From Puffinus mauretanicus (lineage: Eukaryota; Chordata; Aves; Procellariiformes; Procellariidae): a stretch of 64,000 nt of DNA. Where the stretch lies: NCBI GenBank assembly GCA_023333565.1, contig JAJKFH010002315.1, positions 1-64,000 of the forward strand, written 5' to 3'. Under the pieces are notes generated by a model that was given only the letters and a program-made list of their open reading frames with translations, had not been told where the DNA came from and made no database searches. The translations under genes were made by a program, and so were the position numbers. This document shows positions 21,881 through 34,720 of the stretch, piece by piece (within the stretch, counting starts at the first letter, position 1; each line of letters opens with the position of its first letter).

Positions 21881-24800
21881 TTAGACCGGTCCCCCCATAC
21901 TCTTCCCCTTGTCTCTTATTCTCTTTGTGAACCCGCTAGTATCCGCTCCTTGTTTCAGAAGATGCTGTCAGAGTAAGATCCAGGTAAACAGCTTCCTTCT
22001 CCAAGATCCTTCCATTCACTGACATGAGTGGTATTTCAAAAAGTACCACATCACAGTATGAAATACAATCTCCATTTCTAACTGCATTCCCTGCCAGACC
22101 CCACCTCTAAGCGTTCAGCTAAATAGAGGCAAAATAACTTCCAGGAGAGGGAAAACGGGTATTGCAAAGAGATTACAATACGGCCAGAGGGAGGCAGGGA
22201 TCAGAAGAGCTCTGGGGCTACTAAATTTCTCCTGGTAGACTTGGCCATGCCAAAGCCTGCTTAGAGGTGATTTCCTTCCCCGTAGCGCTGCCCCGCCACA
22301 CGCCTGGTATTTCAGCCCTGGCTGGTTACACAGCCGCCATGCATGGATGTAAAGTCCAGGCTGTATCTGAAACCAAAACCACAGGACCCCACTGTGCTGC
22401 CAACTCCATTAAAACATCCAAACCTAGAGTTTCTTTGTGTAAAACAAGTCTGAGGTGTCAGGGCTGCCCCCTGTGCAGAACAGACGGGCTGCTTCTCAGG
22501 TCGATCCATTGGCTGAACCTGAGATTCTCCCTGGGGTTCAGAACTGGAAAGTCATTAAAGATGTCTACAGGACCAAAGCTGGTCTCCCTTACTTCCTACT
22601 AATAAAATGCGCTTGGAGCATGAGAAGCACGGCACCACCCTGGACCTGCCTGCACTGCTCCTCTGCCGAGGAAAGCCGTCCCTCGCGGTGGGTTTGGGGA
22701 GGCAGAGACCACCACCGAGAGCCAGCACTATGGTGGGGAGAGGACCATCCTGCCTTAAAATGCCCTGCCTGAGCCTTGTCTGATGTGAGTGGCCCCGATA
22801 AGGAGGCTAATTGCTGTTGACGTCGTCCACTCCTCGGTGTGACCTCGGACACTGAAGTGCCAGCCCCAATCAGGCAGTCAGGCGGCGGGACTAGCGTCCG
22901 GAGACTCCAGGTCTGCCAGCACAGCCACACAGCCATGCGAGCTCTGCTCCAGCCCTGCACCGGACTGGGACGACAATGCCAGCCTCGACTTCTTAGGCTT
23001 CTCTGCCGCGGATGGTGATTGTGTCTCCTACGTGGTCCGGGCAGGGTCTCTCCAGGCTCTATCTGTCAACCGCCGCTTCAAACCTTTGAGTGTCATCTGC
23101 TCCGCAAAACTACTGACAAGCGCTGCCACGAGCCGTGCTGGCACTGCCAGTCTGCAAGAGGGGCAGGGGACGCGAGGGAGGAAAAGGGATGACTGGAGAA
23201 GCCTCTGTTCTTGTATATGGGTCACCTTTCCAAATAAAGGATGACAACGCTTTCAGTTTTGGCAACAGAGTAAGAACCATGAAATACCTACAGAATTGCA
23301 TTAATAAAGCCAGGTGAGCTCTGGACACTTACAAAACCCCTTGGTGTCCCCACCGGCGGTGGGATCTGCACTAGCACAGCGAGGCACGAGGAGCTCAGGG
23401 AGCCGTTAGTCCTCACCCTCTGCCACCGACTTCACTGTGCACTGCTTCTAGCAGTTCACCAATGTGATGTTTTCAGATGCAGCGACTAAATTCAGCAAGC
23501 CAACTGTCAACCACGCCATAGTTGCTGAACATTAGCTGTAACCTCTGGAGTCACGACAGGGTATTTTCTTACTTGCTTTCTACTGGGAAGCAGCCTGCTT
23601 AGAATTAGGGAAAAGTAAAAGGTAATTAAAATTTACTTTTACTTACCATCTCCAAAGTGCCCAATTTTATTAAATGCACTTGATCCAACCCATAACTTTA
23701 ATCCTTCAAAACCAGAATTATTAATGATTGTCCAGACCCCAGAATAACTGGTTTGCTGCAGAGTTCTGAAAAACGCACACTGAATATTTGTTCTAAGTAT
23801 TATTTTTTGAGTTGACAGCTCAAGCGGGAATTTTAACACTGAAACCAAAGTTTATTCTTGATAAACAGCCAAACACATGAAGTGACACATTCAGTCCACA
23901 TCACAGATCAGAGGAATTAAGAACTCTCTTCTGCCTGGAGAAACGGGGACACGCAGCTCGGTGCCTGCCTGCAGAGCTCTCCAGCAGCTGCACGGGACCT
24001 TCGCATCTGCACAGAACGGACGGGACAAAATGTCCTCGGCCGAAAATGTCAAAAGGGCCTCGGCCCCAAACAGCAGCTCGGAACCAGAGAAGGTGGAGCA
24101 CAACGCCTGCGCCCTAATCACGTCCAAGACCACGCTCTAGAAGTACAGGCCTTGCAGAAAAGAAAGAGGAATCTGGGTTTAAAGTACAATGTACGACTAT
24201 GCATCAATTAGTATTTTTATTATTTTGACTCTTTAAATGGATTTAGTACAGATTTGCTGACCTTAGAGAAAAATCTGCATTTCTCAACAAATGTACCCGA
24301 AAGCCAAGTGCAACGGGACGGTGCTGCTGCAGGTGTGCTGGCCCGCCACGGCACTTCTCGGAGACCTACTTGTCTTCTCGCTCTTCCTTGGCAGCTTCTG
24401 CTTTTCAGAGGAGGAGGAGAAATCCTCCCAGGCGTTACTTCAGAGGTGAGATGGGACGCTTCCTTGGAAGCGGGGATCCTTTCCTATGCTAGGTCCAGAG
24501 GCCAAACCGGCAAGGGCCCCCAAAGCTGCCTGCTCTCCATCCTGGTGGGAAGGGAGTCGCCACTCCGCCTCCCAGCCATCAGGTTCTTTTAGCTAAAGTA
24601 CCACTGACAGCCCCTTCATCTAAACTTCCATCTCCCAACCCAGCAACATAATGGAGAAGCCAATTAAATGATTATTAATTCATGCTGCTTTCCGTAAGCC
24701 AGCGGTTCTCATCTCCCTGCATTCCGTAAACCAGCTTGCCACTTGCCCTAGAAATTTACAGTGGGGTTTCTGCTATCTCCATTGATTTAAAAAAGAACAC

Positions 24801-27459
24801 CCTCCCTGCCCCCGGACTACTGAAAAAAATCCCTTCTTACTAAGTTCAGCAGCCGGCCTGGGAAAAGTTTTCAGCGGGACCAGGGAACTGTGTTTTCATT
24901 GCCCGATGGAAAATAAAATTCCATATTTGGTGGTGCCTCCCTCCTCAAACCTCCCCTGACATTTTCTTGGAGCAATTACTCAACATCACGAGCCCTTGGA
25001 CCAGACCGACCTGCCTGCCGTGCCTGTGGCTGGAAATGCCCGCGACACCAGCCGTCACCCCTGCACAGGTCTCGCGGAGGAGCGTCCTTAAAACGGCTGC
25101 GGTTTGCCTCCCAAAGTCCTGCCACTGGAGCGGACTGTTGTATCTGTTTCCATGCTCCCGCAGCCTTCGCCGCGGGTGATGGGCAAGGCCAGGCCCTGTG
25201 GTCCAGAACTACCTGCGCAGTTCCATGAACAGCAGCTCAGGAGCCCAGAATAACGGCGCACAAAGTTTCAGTCTCAGCCTCTCTGGCAGACAGTTGCTAT
25301 CCCGCAGAAACACACAACTTGTATTAATACAGCAAGAATAACTCAGAAGGTAACTCCACCGAGAGACTGCGGTGACGCAGACGCGGTGAGAGCCCCGCGC
25401 AGGCCTCCCCGAAAGGGCACCTGGGCATACAACACTGTTACAGCACTGCCCGCTGTTGCCTCGTGTCTTAATAATATATGGTTGGATGTTTCTTTCTGAA
25501 ACACTGTCTGTTTACATTCCTTATTCCCTCAAGGTACCGTTTGTTCTAATAAGATGTTGTAGTCACACTAATAGGCCTCTGTATTGCCTGTTGCTCTACA
25601 GTATTTTTTCAACTCTGTATTTGATAAATAACATGATCGCGTGATAGACAGAAGTAAATACACAGAGATTTGCAAGCGCACTTTTGTACCCAGACCTTTA
25701 TTGCTGCCTTTCAGAAATGTGGCCCTGAAAACGGTCAAATAATTTGTTTTTCTAATGCTGTGTCATACCTTCCAGTCTGCAGTGAGTATGAACAACTGAA
25801 TTACTATTAAATATTCATATTGCAGTACCCAGAAGCCCAGCCGCCACCAGACTTTTCTGCCACGCTCTTACAAACACAGAGCACCCAGAAAATGTCGCCA
25901 GGCAGCACAAGTGGCACGTGGAGGCAGCGCTTTGCTTGCCATCACGAGCACCACAGATCTTCCCCGTGGCCCTGCAGGTCAGCTCATCTGCCGTCGGCTC
26001 CTGAGGAGACCCTGGGACCTGCCGGGAGCCGCGCTGCTCCCTGCGCAGTGCTCTATCGCCGTGCTGCGCCGTGAACCAAGAGCAAAGGCGTCAGGGGAGA
26101 GAAAATGACCCGCGCAGGGTGGGCGAGAGATGCCAGAGCAATGGCACAAAGTTACGGATCAGTCCCAAAGGTCACGAGAAGCCGACTCTGACCCAGGGAG
26201 CAGGAGAGTCAGGGAGCAATGCGGCCGCAAGCGGCCCTGCCGTGCCGGCACGCTGGGATGAGGGTCCAGGTGCTCACAGACACATACACGGCAGCTACTG
26301 CAGCACACGCTGACCTTGGCACACAAGCAGCAAAATGCTCCGGCAAATGTACCTGAAGAAAAGGCCTGGACCAAAGCCAGGCGGCTTCCCTGCCCTGGGA
26401 GTGACAGCTCCCTCTTTGCCCCTCTGAGTTAAACAGAGACCTGTGCTGGGCAGAAGGAAAGACACGTAGAAAGGTACATAGAAAATCATCCCATCTTCTG
26501 CCCAGCATGACCCACCTTTGCAAAGTGGTACCCTAAAGCACTGCACTTTTTCTTCCAGCAATTATACCTTTAGAACTGTGGGAAATCTTGAGTTTTTTTA
26601 AATTACAAAGTCGCTGAAAGGAAAACAAGCAATAATCTTTTATATTTACTTATTTCATATGGTTTTTGAGCCAGCTATCAATCTGTGTGAATATTACTGT
26701 CCAACTCAATTGAATAAATATTTCAACTAACCTACCATGAGAGTCCATATCAACTAATTTATTAAATCAATGTGTTGAGCTTGGCAGATGGTCTAAACAA
26801 CAGTTATTCTGCTAACTCCTTAAAAACAGCAAGAAGGGATCACCACCACTGCCAGGCAGCACACAGCTACCTGGTGAGCAGAAACTACCAGTGAGGAAAG
26901 AGCGAACACGGAGAGTGGAGATAGCAGAGATGTCGGCATAGACCCACTCGCCAAAGAACAGGCCTGAAAACAGCAAAGCAGCCGTCGGACGGGCTCCGCC
27001 GCAGCACAGCAGCTTTGGACACCAGCAAAGCAGTTCACCCAGCAGTGCCCCTGAGACAGCCCCTCTGCGCTCCTGGACGTCCTAGAAAGCAGGGACTGCT
27101 GCACAGGTGGGTTTTAGTATGTCTTACCACTGCTGGGGAGGGAGCAACGGGGTTTTACTGTGGTGAACACACACGTGCTTTCAAGACTAGCAACTGGCAA
27201 AGGCAGCCAAGAGCCGGCAGGGAGCTGTGCCGGCAGGGAGGGCCGGCTCCGGTTTGGGGGCGTGCAGGGCCATTTCTCCCAGCCAGAAGTCAACAATTGT
27301 TCCACTTGGGCCAGATCAGTAATTTTGCTGCTCTTTATTTTTTAAGTAGCCATACTTCGCTAGGTATAAACAGAAAAAGAAAGTTCAAAGAAGAGTCATA
27401 AAAACGACCAAGCTGACCGCGAGGAAGAATCAATGACGCTGTGCACGTGGCTGGGCTCA

Positions 27460-27780
27460 ACAATCCCACCAGACCGGAGGGGGCCAGGACTCTGGGCACA
27501 AGGCGACCCGGGATGCTCCGGGGCTGCGGCTCGGAGCAGCGCCCGTGGCCGGCCGGCTCCAGCCAGCGGGCAGAGCCCGGGGAGGATCCCACGGCCTGCC
27601 TGGGGAAGTGCCGATGGGCCCTCGGGGTCCTCCCAGAGCCACCGCTGGGCCATCGGCTCCCCTTCGCCCCCAGCACCTGCGGACGCTGCCTGGGAGGCAG
27701 GCGCGTGCCCCGCTCTGAGCCCAGCCTCCCCGGCGAGCTGCGGTGTGGAGGCACCCGGCCCGGCTGTTTTCCTGGGCTTG
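27460..27780. promoter_or_regulatory. CpG-rich block in intron 5
   Basis: GC-rich sequence with roughly two dozen CpGs in 300 bp, including GGCCGGCCGGCTCC. Overlapping long frames on both strands without recognisable domains are expected from the lack of TA-rich stops. A regulatory island is possible; GC-biased gene conversion is an alternative. Confidence 0.35.
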
Positions 27781-28079
27781 AGCTGGTGCCCGGGAGCCTT
27801 TTGTGCTTCGTAAATCCTCAGGAAAAAAGCACAATTACAGCCAGCCTTCCCATGCCCTCTCCTAGGTTTCCTTCACACAGAAGCCAGGGTCGAGAGCTGC
27901 TCCATCGTGTCCCCCATCCCCTTCCTCCCAGCCCACTCTCACCCTCGTCTTTACTCTGGTCCACAGAATATCCCAGCCATTAAGTGCTCAATAAACGCCA
28001 TATATTAAAAAAACAGAAAAAAGCGGCAGCGGGGGGAGGGGCAGTAATAGATTTCCGTCAGGATGTGCCTGACCTGTTT

Positions 28080-28330
28080 TTTTCAATTTCAGTAATTAGA
28101 AAGGCAGTGGGCCTGTAGGAATTATTCATAAACTGCAGGAGCTGTGCTGTATACATTTATGTTAAACATGTCAAATCCGATTGAAATCATGCCTGCCAGC
28201 ACCATACTCCATAAACACACTTTTCTGCAACAATTTCCCAGCTCTCGGCAGCCCATTAATACCTCCTTTAATAGCAATCTACCACAGATTCGAATCAGGG
28301 ATGCTCCATTGCACTAATTGCTCTGTGTTA
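28080..28330. promoter_or_regulatory. Candidate conserved AT-rich block in intron 5
   Basis: TTTCAGTAATTAGAAAGG, GGAATTATTCATAAACTGC, CATGTCAAATCCGATTGAAA and CAGCCCATTAATACC occur in a non-repetitive block with TAAT cores. It is bounded by an A13 run at 28348-28360. The resemblance to conserved non-coding DNA is impressionistic. Confidence 0.27.
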
Positions 28331-28347
28331 GGTGAGCATCATGGATT

Positions 28348-28376
28348 AAAAAAAAAAAAATCATTAAAAAAAATAA
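28348..28376. repeat. A-rich simple repeat
   Basis: An A13 run, then TCATT and A9, then TAAAAGC. It flanks the AT-rich candidate block on its right side. Confidence 0.85.
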
Positions 28377-29507
28377 AAGCCCTTCAGGCTAGTCCTCTAG
28401 AAATATTTCATTTCAATCTATATTTTAAGTAGACTTTGTTTCTTGTTTTTGTGGAAAAAACCCTAATATTCTGTATCTATACAACTGACAGTGCATTAAG
28501 AAAGTCTCTTTCATAGCCGGGTCACTGCAGATGAAGTGCTTCTCTCTAGTCAGAAAATACATATAAGCCCCACCCCAAATCTCAAAAGTCTCGTACTGAT
28601 CTACCCTGGTCCGATTCAGGCTTTACCTTGACACCGATCTGTTGAATATGAATCATTTACAGCCTGCCTTAAAAATGGAGTCGGGAATAGCCATGATTTC
28701 TTTCCTCCTTGCAGGTTTGCTTGTGATAAATCTCACGTTAGTCATGATGAGATAATTTCTAAAGCTCAGCCATCAGCCAAAGAGCATCTCCCTTCTCCAG
28801 CACGGAGGTGGATGGCTCTGGAGCAGAAAGAGGGAAGCAGGCAGGGCAGAGGCGGCTCTGGTGCGAGGGGGCTGCACCGAACGGCGCTTAGGAGTTGTTT
28901 AATCCCGCTGCTGGAGAGAGAGGAAAAAGAGAAAGCAAACATGTCCCATCTAGAAACGGGGAACATCAGCCCTCTTCTCTCCACGCAGTGTTTCAGGAGT
29001 CACACAACAGTGTAAGTGCCTGTGAAGCACGGCTGCCTGTTAGGAGTGGAGGGGAACAGAGGCAGTGCGAGCACCGCTGAAAGCAGACGGCACTGCCGCC
29101 TTTCAGAAATCTTGCAGGAGCCACAAAGATGTATGAGAAAATCAAGGTAAAACGAATCCTTATTTGGGATGGAGTTTTCCACATGTATATTTTAATGGAA
29201 AGTATTACCTAAAAAAAGGTTTCTGCTTAAGATTATTCCGTTTTAAAATAAATTCAGAAACCAAATCAATAAATTTACTTTGCAGCTGTGACATTTTGAT
29301 GAATTTACAATGAAAGCAGAGAGGTTTTTCCTTTCAGTGCTAACACCGTCACCAGTGCAGCCTGCCACATGCGGACGCATGTACCGTAGAGCAGTCGAAC
29401 AACCCTGACTCACCACAGCAGAGGGAGCTGGGCAGACGTACTCGACATTTCGTTAGAGATCTCACAAATTTTTAAGAAAGTGGAAGAAATAATCACCCAG
29501 TGCCCAG

Positions 29508-29600
29508 TTAAGAAACTGAGGTACAAAAGGTGAGTAAATTGCTAAGGAACGTAATGATCAGATTGCAGCATGATGAACAGAAAACAGGTCTATCAACCTC
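29508..29600 (+). mobile_element. Possible MIR/CORE-SINE-like remnant
   Basis: AGAAACTGAGGTACAAAAGG, then GAGTAAATTGCTAAGGAAC and a later AAACAGGTCT resemble the amniote MIR tail: AACTGAGGCACAGAG, GTTAAGTAACTTGCCCAAGG and ACCCAGGTCT. The match is partial and short, so this is a tentative call. Confidence 0.35.
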
Positions 29601-29660
29601 CACTTCAACACACTGTTTATTGGCTTTGAGCCTGCACTTCTTTCTCACCTATCTCCCACT

Positions 29661-31000
29661 TTCACGGAATTGCAGGGCTCAGAGGCACCTCCAAAGGTCA
29701 GCCGGTCCATCCAAAGCAGGATAAACTGTGCCAACTTCATTCCTGACAGCAGCTCATCTAACCTTCTTGAAAGACCTCTGAGGAACCTTCCCGGAAAATC
29801 TACTCCAGTGCTTCACAAGCTGTACCAGAAGAAATTTTTTAAAATTTATTATCTAACCTCAATCTTTCTCCCTTCAATTTAAGCCCATTACTTCTTGTTG
29901 TCTAAATCCTGAACACGAAGAACAATTATTTCCTTCCTTTCAGAAGCATTTTATGCACAATAAGACTTATCTTGTCCTCCCCTTTGGTCTTCTCTTTTTG
30001 GGTCAAGTAAGTCTGTTCATTCCATTTTCTCCTCCCAGCTGACACTATGCAGATCATGCTCTCCTCTGGGTTGTTCGTGCTGTTTGGGCTTTCTGAAATT
30101 GCTCCTCAACTTTCTTGATACTCCAAGCTCAGAAATGGACACAATCTTCCAGCAGAAGCTTTCCAGCACTGCAGAAATGCACCCATTCCATAATATTTTC
30201 ATCTACACCATAATGCTTGAGCTTCATTTTGAGACTGTCCTGAAAAGCAGCGTTTTCTCTAAGGAGAAGGTACGAGATACTGACTGCAAACAAGACCTTC
30301 TTCACACAGAAGGAAATTGGGTCATGTTGACATGATTTGTTCTTGATAAATCTGTGTTGACTGTTACTCATCTCATTATCTTCCCGTCAGTACTTACAAA
30401 CAGTTGTTTGGTCAATTCCCAGGAAAATCTGGGGCAAACGGAGCTGGCAGGTGTGCGGTTCCCCAGCTACTCCTTTAGTCAAAGATAAGCACCATGTCTG
30501 TCCCCTCGCGGTACCTCCCCCGTTTTCTGTAAATTCACAAGAGATAGCAGCTGACGAGTCTGAGGATGCTTCAGTCACTTTCTCCAAACACCCAGGTATG
30601 AAGCAGCAGGTCACGGATGTGACAGCATTTAGCTTAACTAAGTACTTTGCAGCCTGTTCCTTCACATTGGAGGACGAGCTCTCCCCACAGCGCTGCTGAC
30701 ACGGGCTGCTCTGGTCTCTCACGCAGTCGATTTGTTTAGTGAAGATGAACGCAAAGAAGGCTTTATGCTCTTCAGCTTTCTTGACACTGTGGTTGATAGT
30801 CTTCCCACTGGGCTGAGCTGCAGACCAGCTGTTTTCCTGCAGTCTTCTCTTACAGCAAGTGAGTGCTTCCTTGATACTGCCCGTTTCCCTCCCTGGTTAC
30901 ACCTCAATTTGTATCACAACGTTTTGATTTTCCTGTACATGCGGACACTGCTCTTCCGTGGTTGTCATGAACGATCTCACCTAGTTTCCATTCCTTTCCA
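29661..31000 (-). mobile_element. Ancient CR1 LINE fragment, 3' end plus ORF2 C-terminal region
   Basis: Read on the plus strand, this follows the reverse complement of amniote CR1 elements over about 1.3 kb. It starts with the 3'-terminal segment (GGAATTGCAGGGCTCAGAGG, then GGTCAGCCGGTCCATCC). AATTTAAGCCCATTACTTCT, a GGTCTTCTCTTTTTG segment and AGAAATGGACACAATCTTCC follow. Next is TTCTTGATAAATCTGTGTTG, and the end falls in the part antisense to ORF2. The element is therefore in minus orientation, parallel to ZFHX3, with its 3' end near 29661. It is heavily diverged with no open ORF, so it is dead and old. The right boundary is approximate. Confidence 0.85.
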
Positions 31001-32911
31001 TGTCTGAGTCCAGAAGGACATGGCAACACAGCCACGTTCCTCAAGGGAGCTTGAAAGCAGAAACAATACAAGACCGAGGTGTTCTGTATATCCACTGTAC
31101 ATGAACAGCAGATAACATTTTTTTTGCTTTAAAATTCAGGGGTAATGTTGTTACATGTTTGAAAGCAGGACCTGAATTCAACAACAGGACGTGCATACAT
31201 CTTGCTGAGACTGTACTCTTCAGCCTTGCAGCAGCTCTGGACAAGGCTTGTCCAGAGCTCTGTGGGCTTATGTACATAGTTTGTATTGGTGTGTTTTCCT
31301 TTGAAGACTCAACAAAGCTGTCCATTTCTTATCTGTTGTTTGACGGACAAACACCAAAAATGGGTTAGCAATTTCACTGGCAGGATGAAGAAATAAAGCC
31401 ACCCAAATTTAGAGTTTCTGGATAGTAAAGGGTTTAAAAAGTAGCTTCTTCATTTTTCCTTACATGTTTTAACATAGAAAAATAATCTTTTCATATAGAT
31501 GAGCTTTTGTAAGTGCTTCAGGTTTGGACAAAGGGCCCTACTTACCATTTGAGAGATTTAGTAAGTATACAATACTTACATCTTTCTGTGACACTTCATG
31601 AAGTGTGCTTTTGCTTAGGATCACACAATCCCATACAACAAGAGATTAAAAATCACTTACAGCCAAGGAAAAGCTGCATCTCTGGGTTGAAGAATGGGTC
31701 TGTGATGGGGAACAACAGACAGAGCAACCTCAGCGAGTGCAGTCTAGACTGAGAACATGAGCTTCAACAAGCATTACAGCACAGCTTGCTTTCTTCACCA
31801 GTTTGGACACATCTTCCAATGGTTGAGATTAAAACTGTATTGAGGTGAAAGACCACATTTCATTCTTTTCAAGACTGTATAAGCTGAAATATCTCTTCAG
31901 CTGTGGCTCACTAAGAGGCAACCACAACCATGGCAGGAGAAGGCTGCCTGGAAGAAGGGTCTCTGTGCAGACTGAGAGAGACATCATATCAAGCAACCAT
32001 AAGTCTGCAAACTCACTGGGCTACCGTGCAGAAACAGAAACGGGGAGTCAGAACTGCGCTGTCCTGGGTCAAGGAAAATGAGCACCGCCTCCAGTGCCTC
32101 TGTTTCCACACCTATGCTGAAGCGGTCAGCAAGTGCCAGCTGAGAAGGGGAACGGCCCTCTCCAGAGGAGGACAATCTTACAGCTGCTTTCTGCTCAAAG
32201 GCAAGGAATATTTAAGAGATTCCTCCCACTCACCTCTGTAAGATAGCAACCACCTTCTGGGAAAGACAGAGTAACCCAATACCTTCATAATTAACCCATC
32301 TAAGGATTTTGCATAGAGAAATCTTTCAGATTCCACTGCAACAATGTAAGTATTGCTGTGCATCTGCAGTTTCCATTCCAGGATGTCATGGCTCCAGCCG
32401 AAAGTGAGCAGTTAACAGAGCACAAGCACAGGGTCTGCCTCCCTGCTCTGCCCTTCTGTATCAAAATCTTGCTACTAGAGCCAGGACCATGATGAAAAAG
32501 CAGGCTAACAGTCTCTCAAGTCTTAACAGCACAGGGTGGTTTCATGATACGCTTAATCCACCCTAAGTGCTGGCTGCTGCCAGCAGGGGCAGTCCCCTTC
32601 TCCCTCCTCCCCTCTCAGCTGCCAATTCCCACCGCCTAGGTCAGATCCAGCACCACTGAGCACAGGGGAGCTCCGACCCACTGCCCCAGCGTGAGCCTGG
32701 GGCTGGGAGGGGGAACGCATGACCGACCACGGCTCAAACTACGCGAGTGTGTCATGAAGCTACACCCAAAGACTTCACAGAGGACGACACTCATGTCATG
32801 CTGACAGTGCTGTGTGGCACGTCATTTAAGGGAAGAGTTTTGTAGACTGCTGCTCTACAACTTCCCTCTTTCCTCTCTTGGATTTAAAGAAAAAGAGGGA
32901 CCTAAACCCAC

Positions 32912-33019
32912 CTGTCCATTTACTCTGGTCCTTGTCCCCTCCACTCTCTTGCTCCTTGGCAGGCTCTTCAGCATCACCGGCTGTTTCATTGGACCCTTCC
33001 ACATCTTCAATGGATTCTT
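32912..33019 (-). CDS. ZFHX3: ZFHX3 exon 5 (108 bp acidic linker exon)
   Basis: The acceptor is CTTGTTTCAG|AAG (AG at 33021-33020), entered in phase 1. The encoded segment is acidic: EESIEDVEG, SNETAGDAEEPAKEQ, then ESGGDKDQSKWT. The first part matches the EDVEG...ET segment I recall before SQAEKEL in human ZFHX3. The 3' end is the uncertain part. I chose ACAG|GTGGGT (GT at 32911-32910): it is the best donor match, leaves phase 1, and rebuilds Ala (G|CG) at the exon 6 junction as in human. Two weaker in-phase donors end the exon at 32924 (AGA|GTAAAT) or 32945 (AGA|GTGGAG). Confidence 0.88.
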
Positions 33020-34720
33020 CTGAAACAAGAAAAGCAGAAAGTGTAACATAAAAATGGAAGTCAAAACAGAAGAGCAAGTAACTGCCATTGAGCAAGAGCA
33101 ACAGCCAATGCTGAAGCACAAGTGTTGAGTGACAGGTATCAACGTCACCCAGCATTCTCCCAACACTACCTGCTAGCTGGCCAATAAGGAAACTACAGAG
33201 GAAAAAAGAAAGAGGTGAAGATGAAATGAAGAATCTTGCCCACTTCTACCACTTACAGCTACTGACGTCCCCTGTAGTGTAATGTACAGTAAAACATTTG
33301 CCTGGTATGAGAAGGTTCTACCCAACCACACCATTGATTAGAGAAGAGTCAGGGACTGACCAGAGCCTCCAGCATCTTCAGCCTCAGCCTTCCTCCTCAT
33401 CCCCATCTCAAACTCTTTGGACTGAATGGCACTGCATATTACTGACCCTGGTCACCGAGACCCCCAAGTTCACCGCAGAAACACCACCACTCAATTCTGC
33501 TCAGACAAAGCAAGGAGCAGCACTGTCTTCTGCGGACGTGGCCCTGACACAAGGCATGGGAGGAAGCCGCTGGGGGTCTTACTTTCATCCCGGTCACAGG
33601 AAGAGTTTGAGCACACAGGCAGTATATATCATCAGGTGCAAAAGCATGAAGGAGAAAAAATACTCAGTGAAGTGAAGCGCTGAAAGCTCAGAACAAAACA
33701 CAAAGTGCCACTGCCCCACCTGTTAACCAAAACACCAGTGTGCCAAGGCCAGCGGCACGGAGCGTGTCGACATGACGCGGTGCAGCTCCATGCAGAGGCA
33801 CCCTCGTCAGGTGGATACTGTGAGCGAGATAGCTGCAGCTGCCAGACCTCTTACACCAGGGTATAAAAGCTACATCATCATCTAATATCTTGGGTATTTA
33901 TATGTAGTGCGTGCAGCTCGACAGCTACCATGTAATTGACGGGGGCTACATCAAGACTGGGAAGAAAGGGTACTTTTAAGCCATTATATCCTGTTTTAGG
34001 CAGGATAGTTCATAATTTTAACTTGCATTATATGGTCACGGTAAATCCTAGGCTATCCTGAGGTTTTATCTGAACTACCTAACCAGTTAAAGCACCACCC
34101 CCCATCCTCCCCCTAACAAAGACAGGGCTAGAAATCAGGATTAAAAATATATATTAGGAGATCGCAGATACTCAGCAGTGCCCTTTGAGAATGTGACAAC
34201 TTAAATCAGGAAGGAACTTCTAAAAGCATACAGAGATTAGCACTGATATTAAGTAGAAGCACTGTGATTTACACTCTACCCCTCTTTCACTCCTTTAAAA
34301 GCTGGAAACTCTTGAGAGCTGCAAGGATCCCAGTGGTCTTCGCCTGGGAAAACAGGACCCTAGAGTAGGAGGTGTGATGGGTGGCATCGCTAGGCAAAGG
34401 CACCTAACACGTGGGAAGACACAAATCACTGATGCAGGGGTGAGATGAGCAGTGTGCCTTGTGAGATGAGTGCTCAAGTTTGCTGGAGAGAAGAGTCGTG
34501 AACTCAGCAGCTGGATTCGTGTTTCAGGAATTAAAATTCCAAAATTTTTCCCACTCTGGGGAAAAAACCACCCCCGCCCCCAGCACCTTGCTGCCTTCAA
34601 AATGCTGCCGTGCAGGGCAAGACAGCTAGCAGACTTCAGCCCGTTTTATTAAAAACCTACATTAAGGGGTGTCCATTATTTTGTCCGGACCCTCATTTTA
34701 ACCTTCCTCTGGACACCCAG

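Larger units (their letters stand above)
20837..32911 (-). other. ZFHX3: ZFHX3 intron 5
   Basis: This is a 12,075-bp intron. It contains a GC/CpG-rich block (about 27460-27780), AT-rich candidate regulatory blocks (21750-21880, 26570-26810, 28080-28330, 29180-29330), an A13 run at 28348-28360, an ancient CR1 fragment (29661-31000) and a possible MIR-like remnant near 29.5 kb. No additional exon was recognised; the phase match between exon 5 and exon 6 requires none. Confidence 0.85.
4230..33019 (-). other. ZFHX3: ZFHX3 (ATBF1) gene, internal portion: five coding exons and introns
   Basis: This is the spliced extent of the gene visible here; transcription runs from high to low coordinates. 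Joining 33019-32912, 20836-20703, 20470-20270, 11190-11088 and 9698-4230 gives 6015 nt (2005 codons) in one open frame. Each junction has GT donor and AG acceptor dinucleotides and matching phase. The product is a nuclear zinc-finger homeodomain transcription factor, known in mammals for roles in neuronal and muscle differentiation, circadian function and tumour suppression. Recognition rests on remembered human ZFHX3 stretches: the [11 protein letters not shown] finger, the TTPE...MPSSMFLP segment, MIASRQQQ before polyQ, and the order of the four homeodomains. The paralogues ZFHX4 and ZFHX2 share the architecture, but these linker segments fit ZFHX3 better. The 5' exons (human 1-4) and the last exon lie outside the window. 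Exon numbers follow the human gene and are inferred. Confidence 0.95.

Noticed and set aside
22985..23025. Minus-strand codons reading TITIRG, considered as the human exon 4 FTIRR segment
   Set aside because: Neighbouring residues do not match, there is no zinc finger upstream, and the position lies between exons 5 and 6, the wrong order for exon 4.
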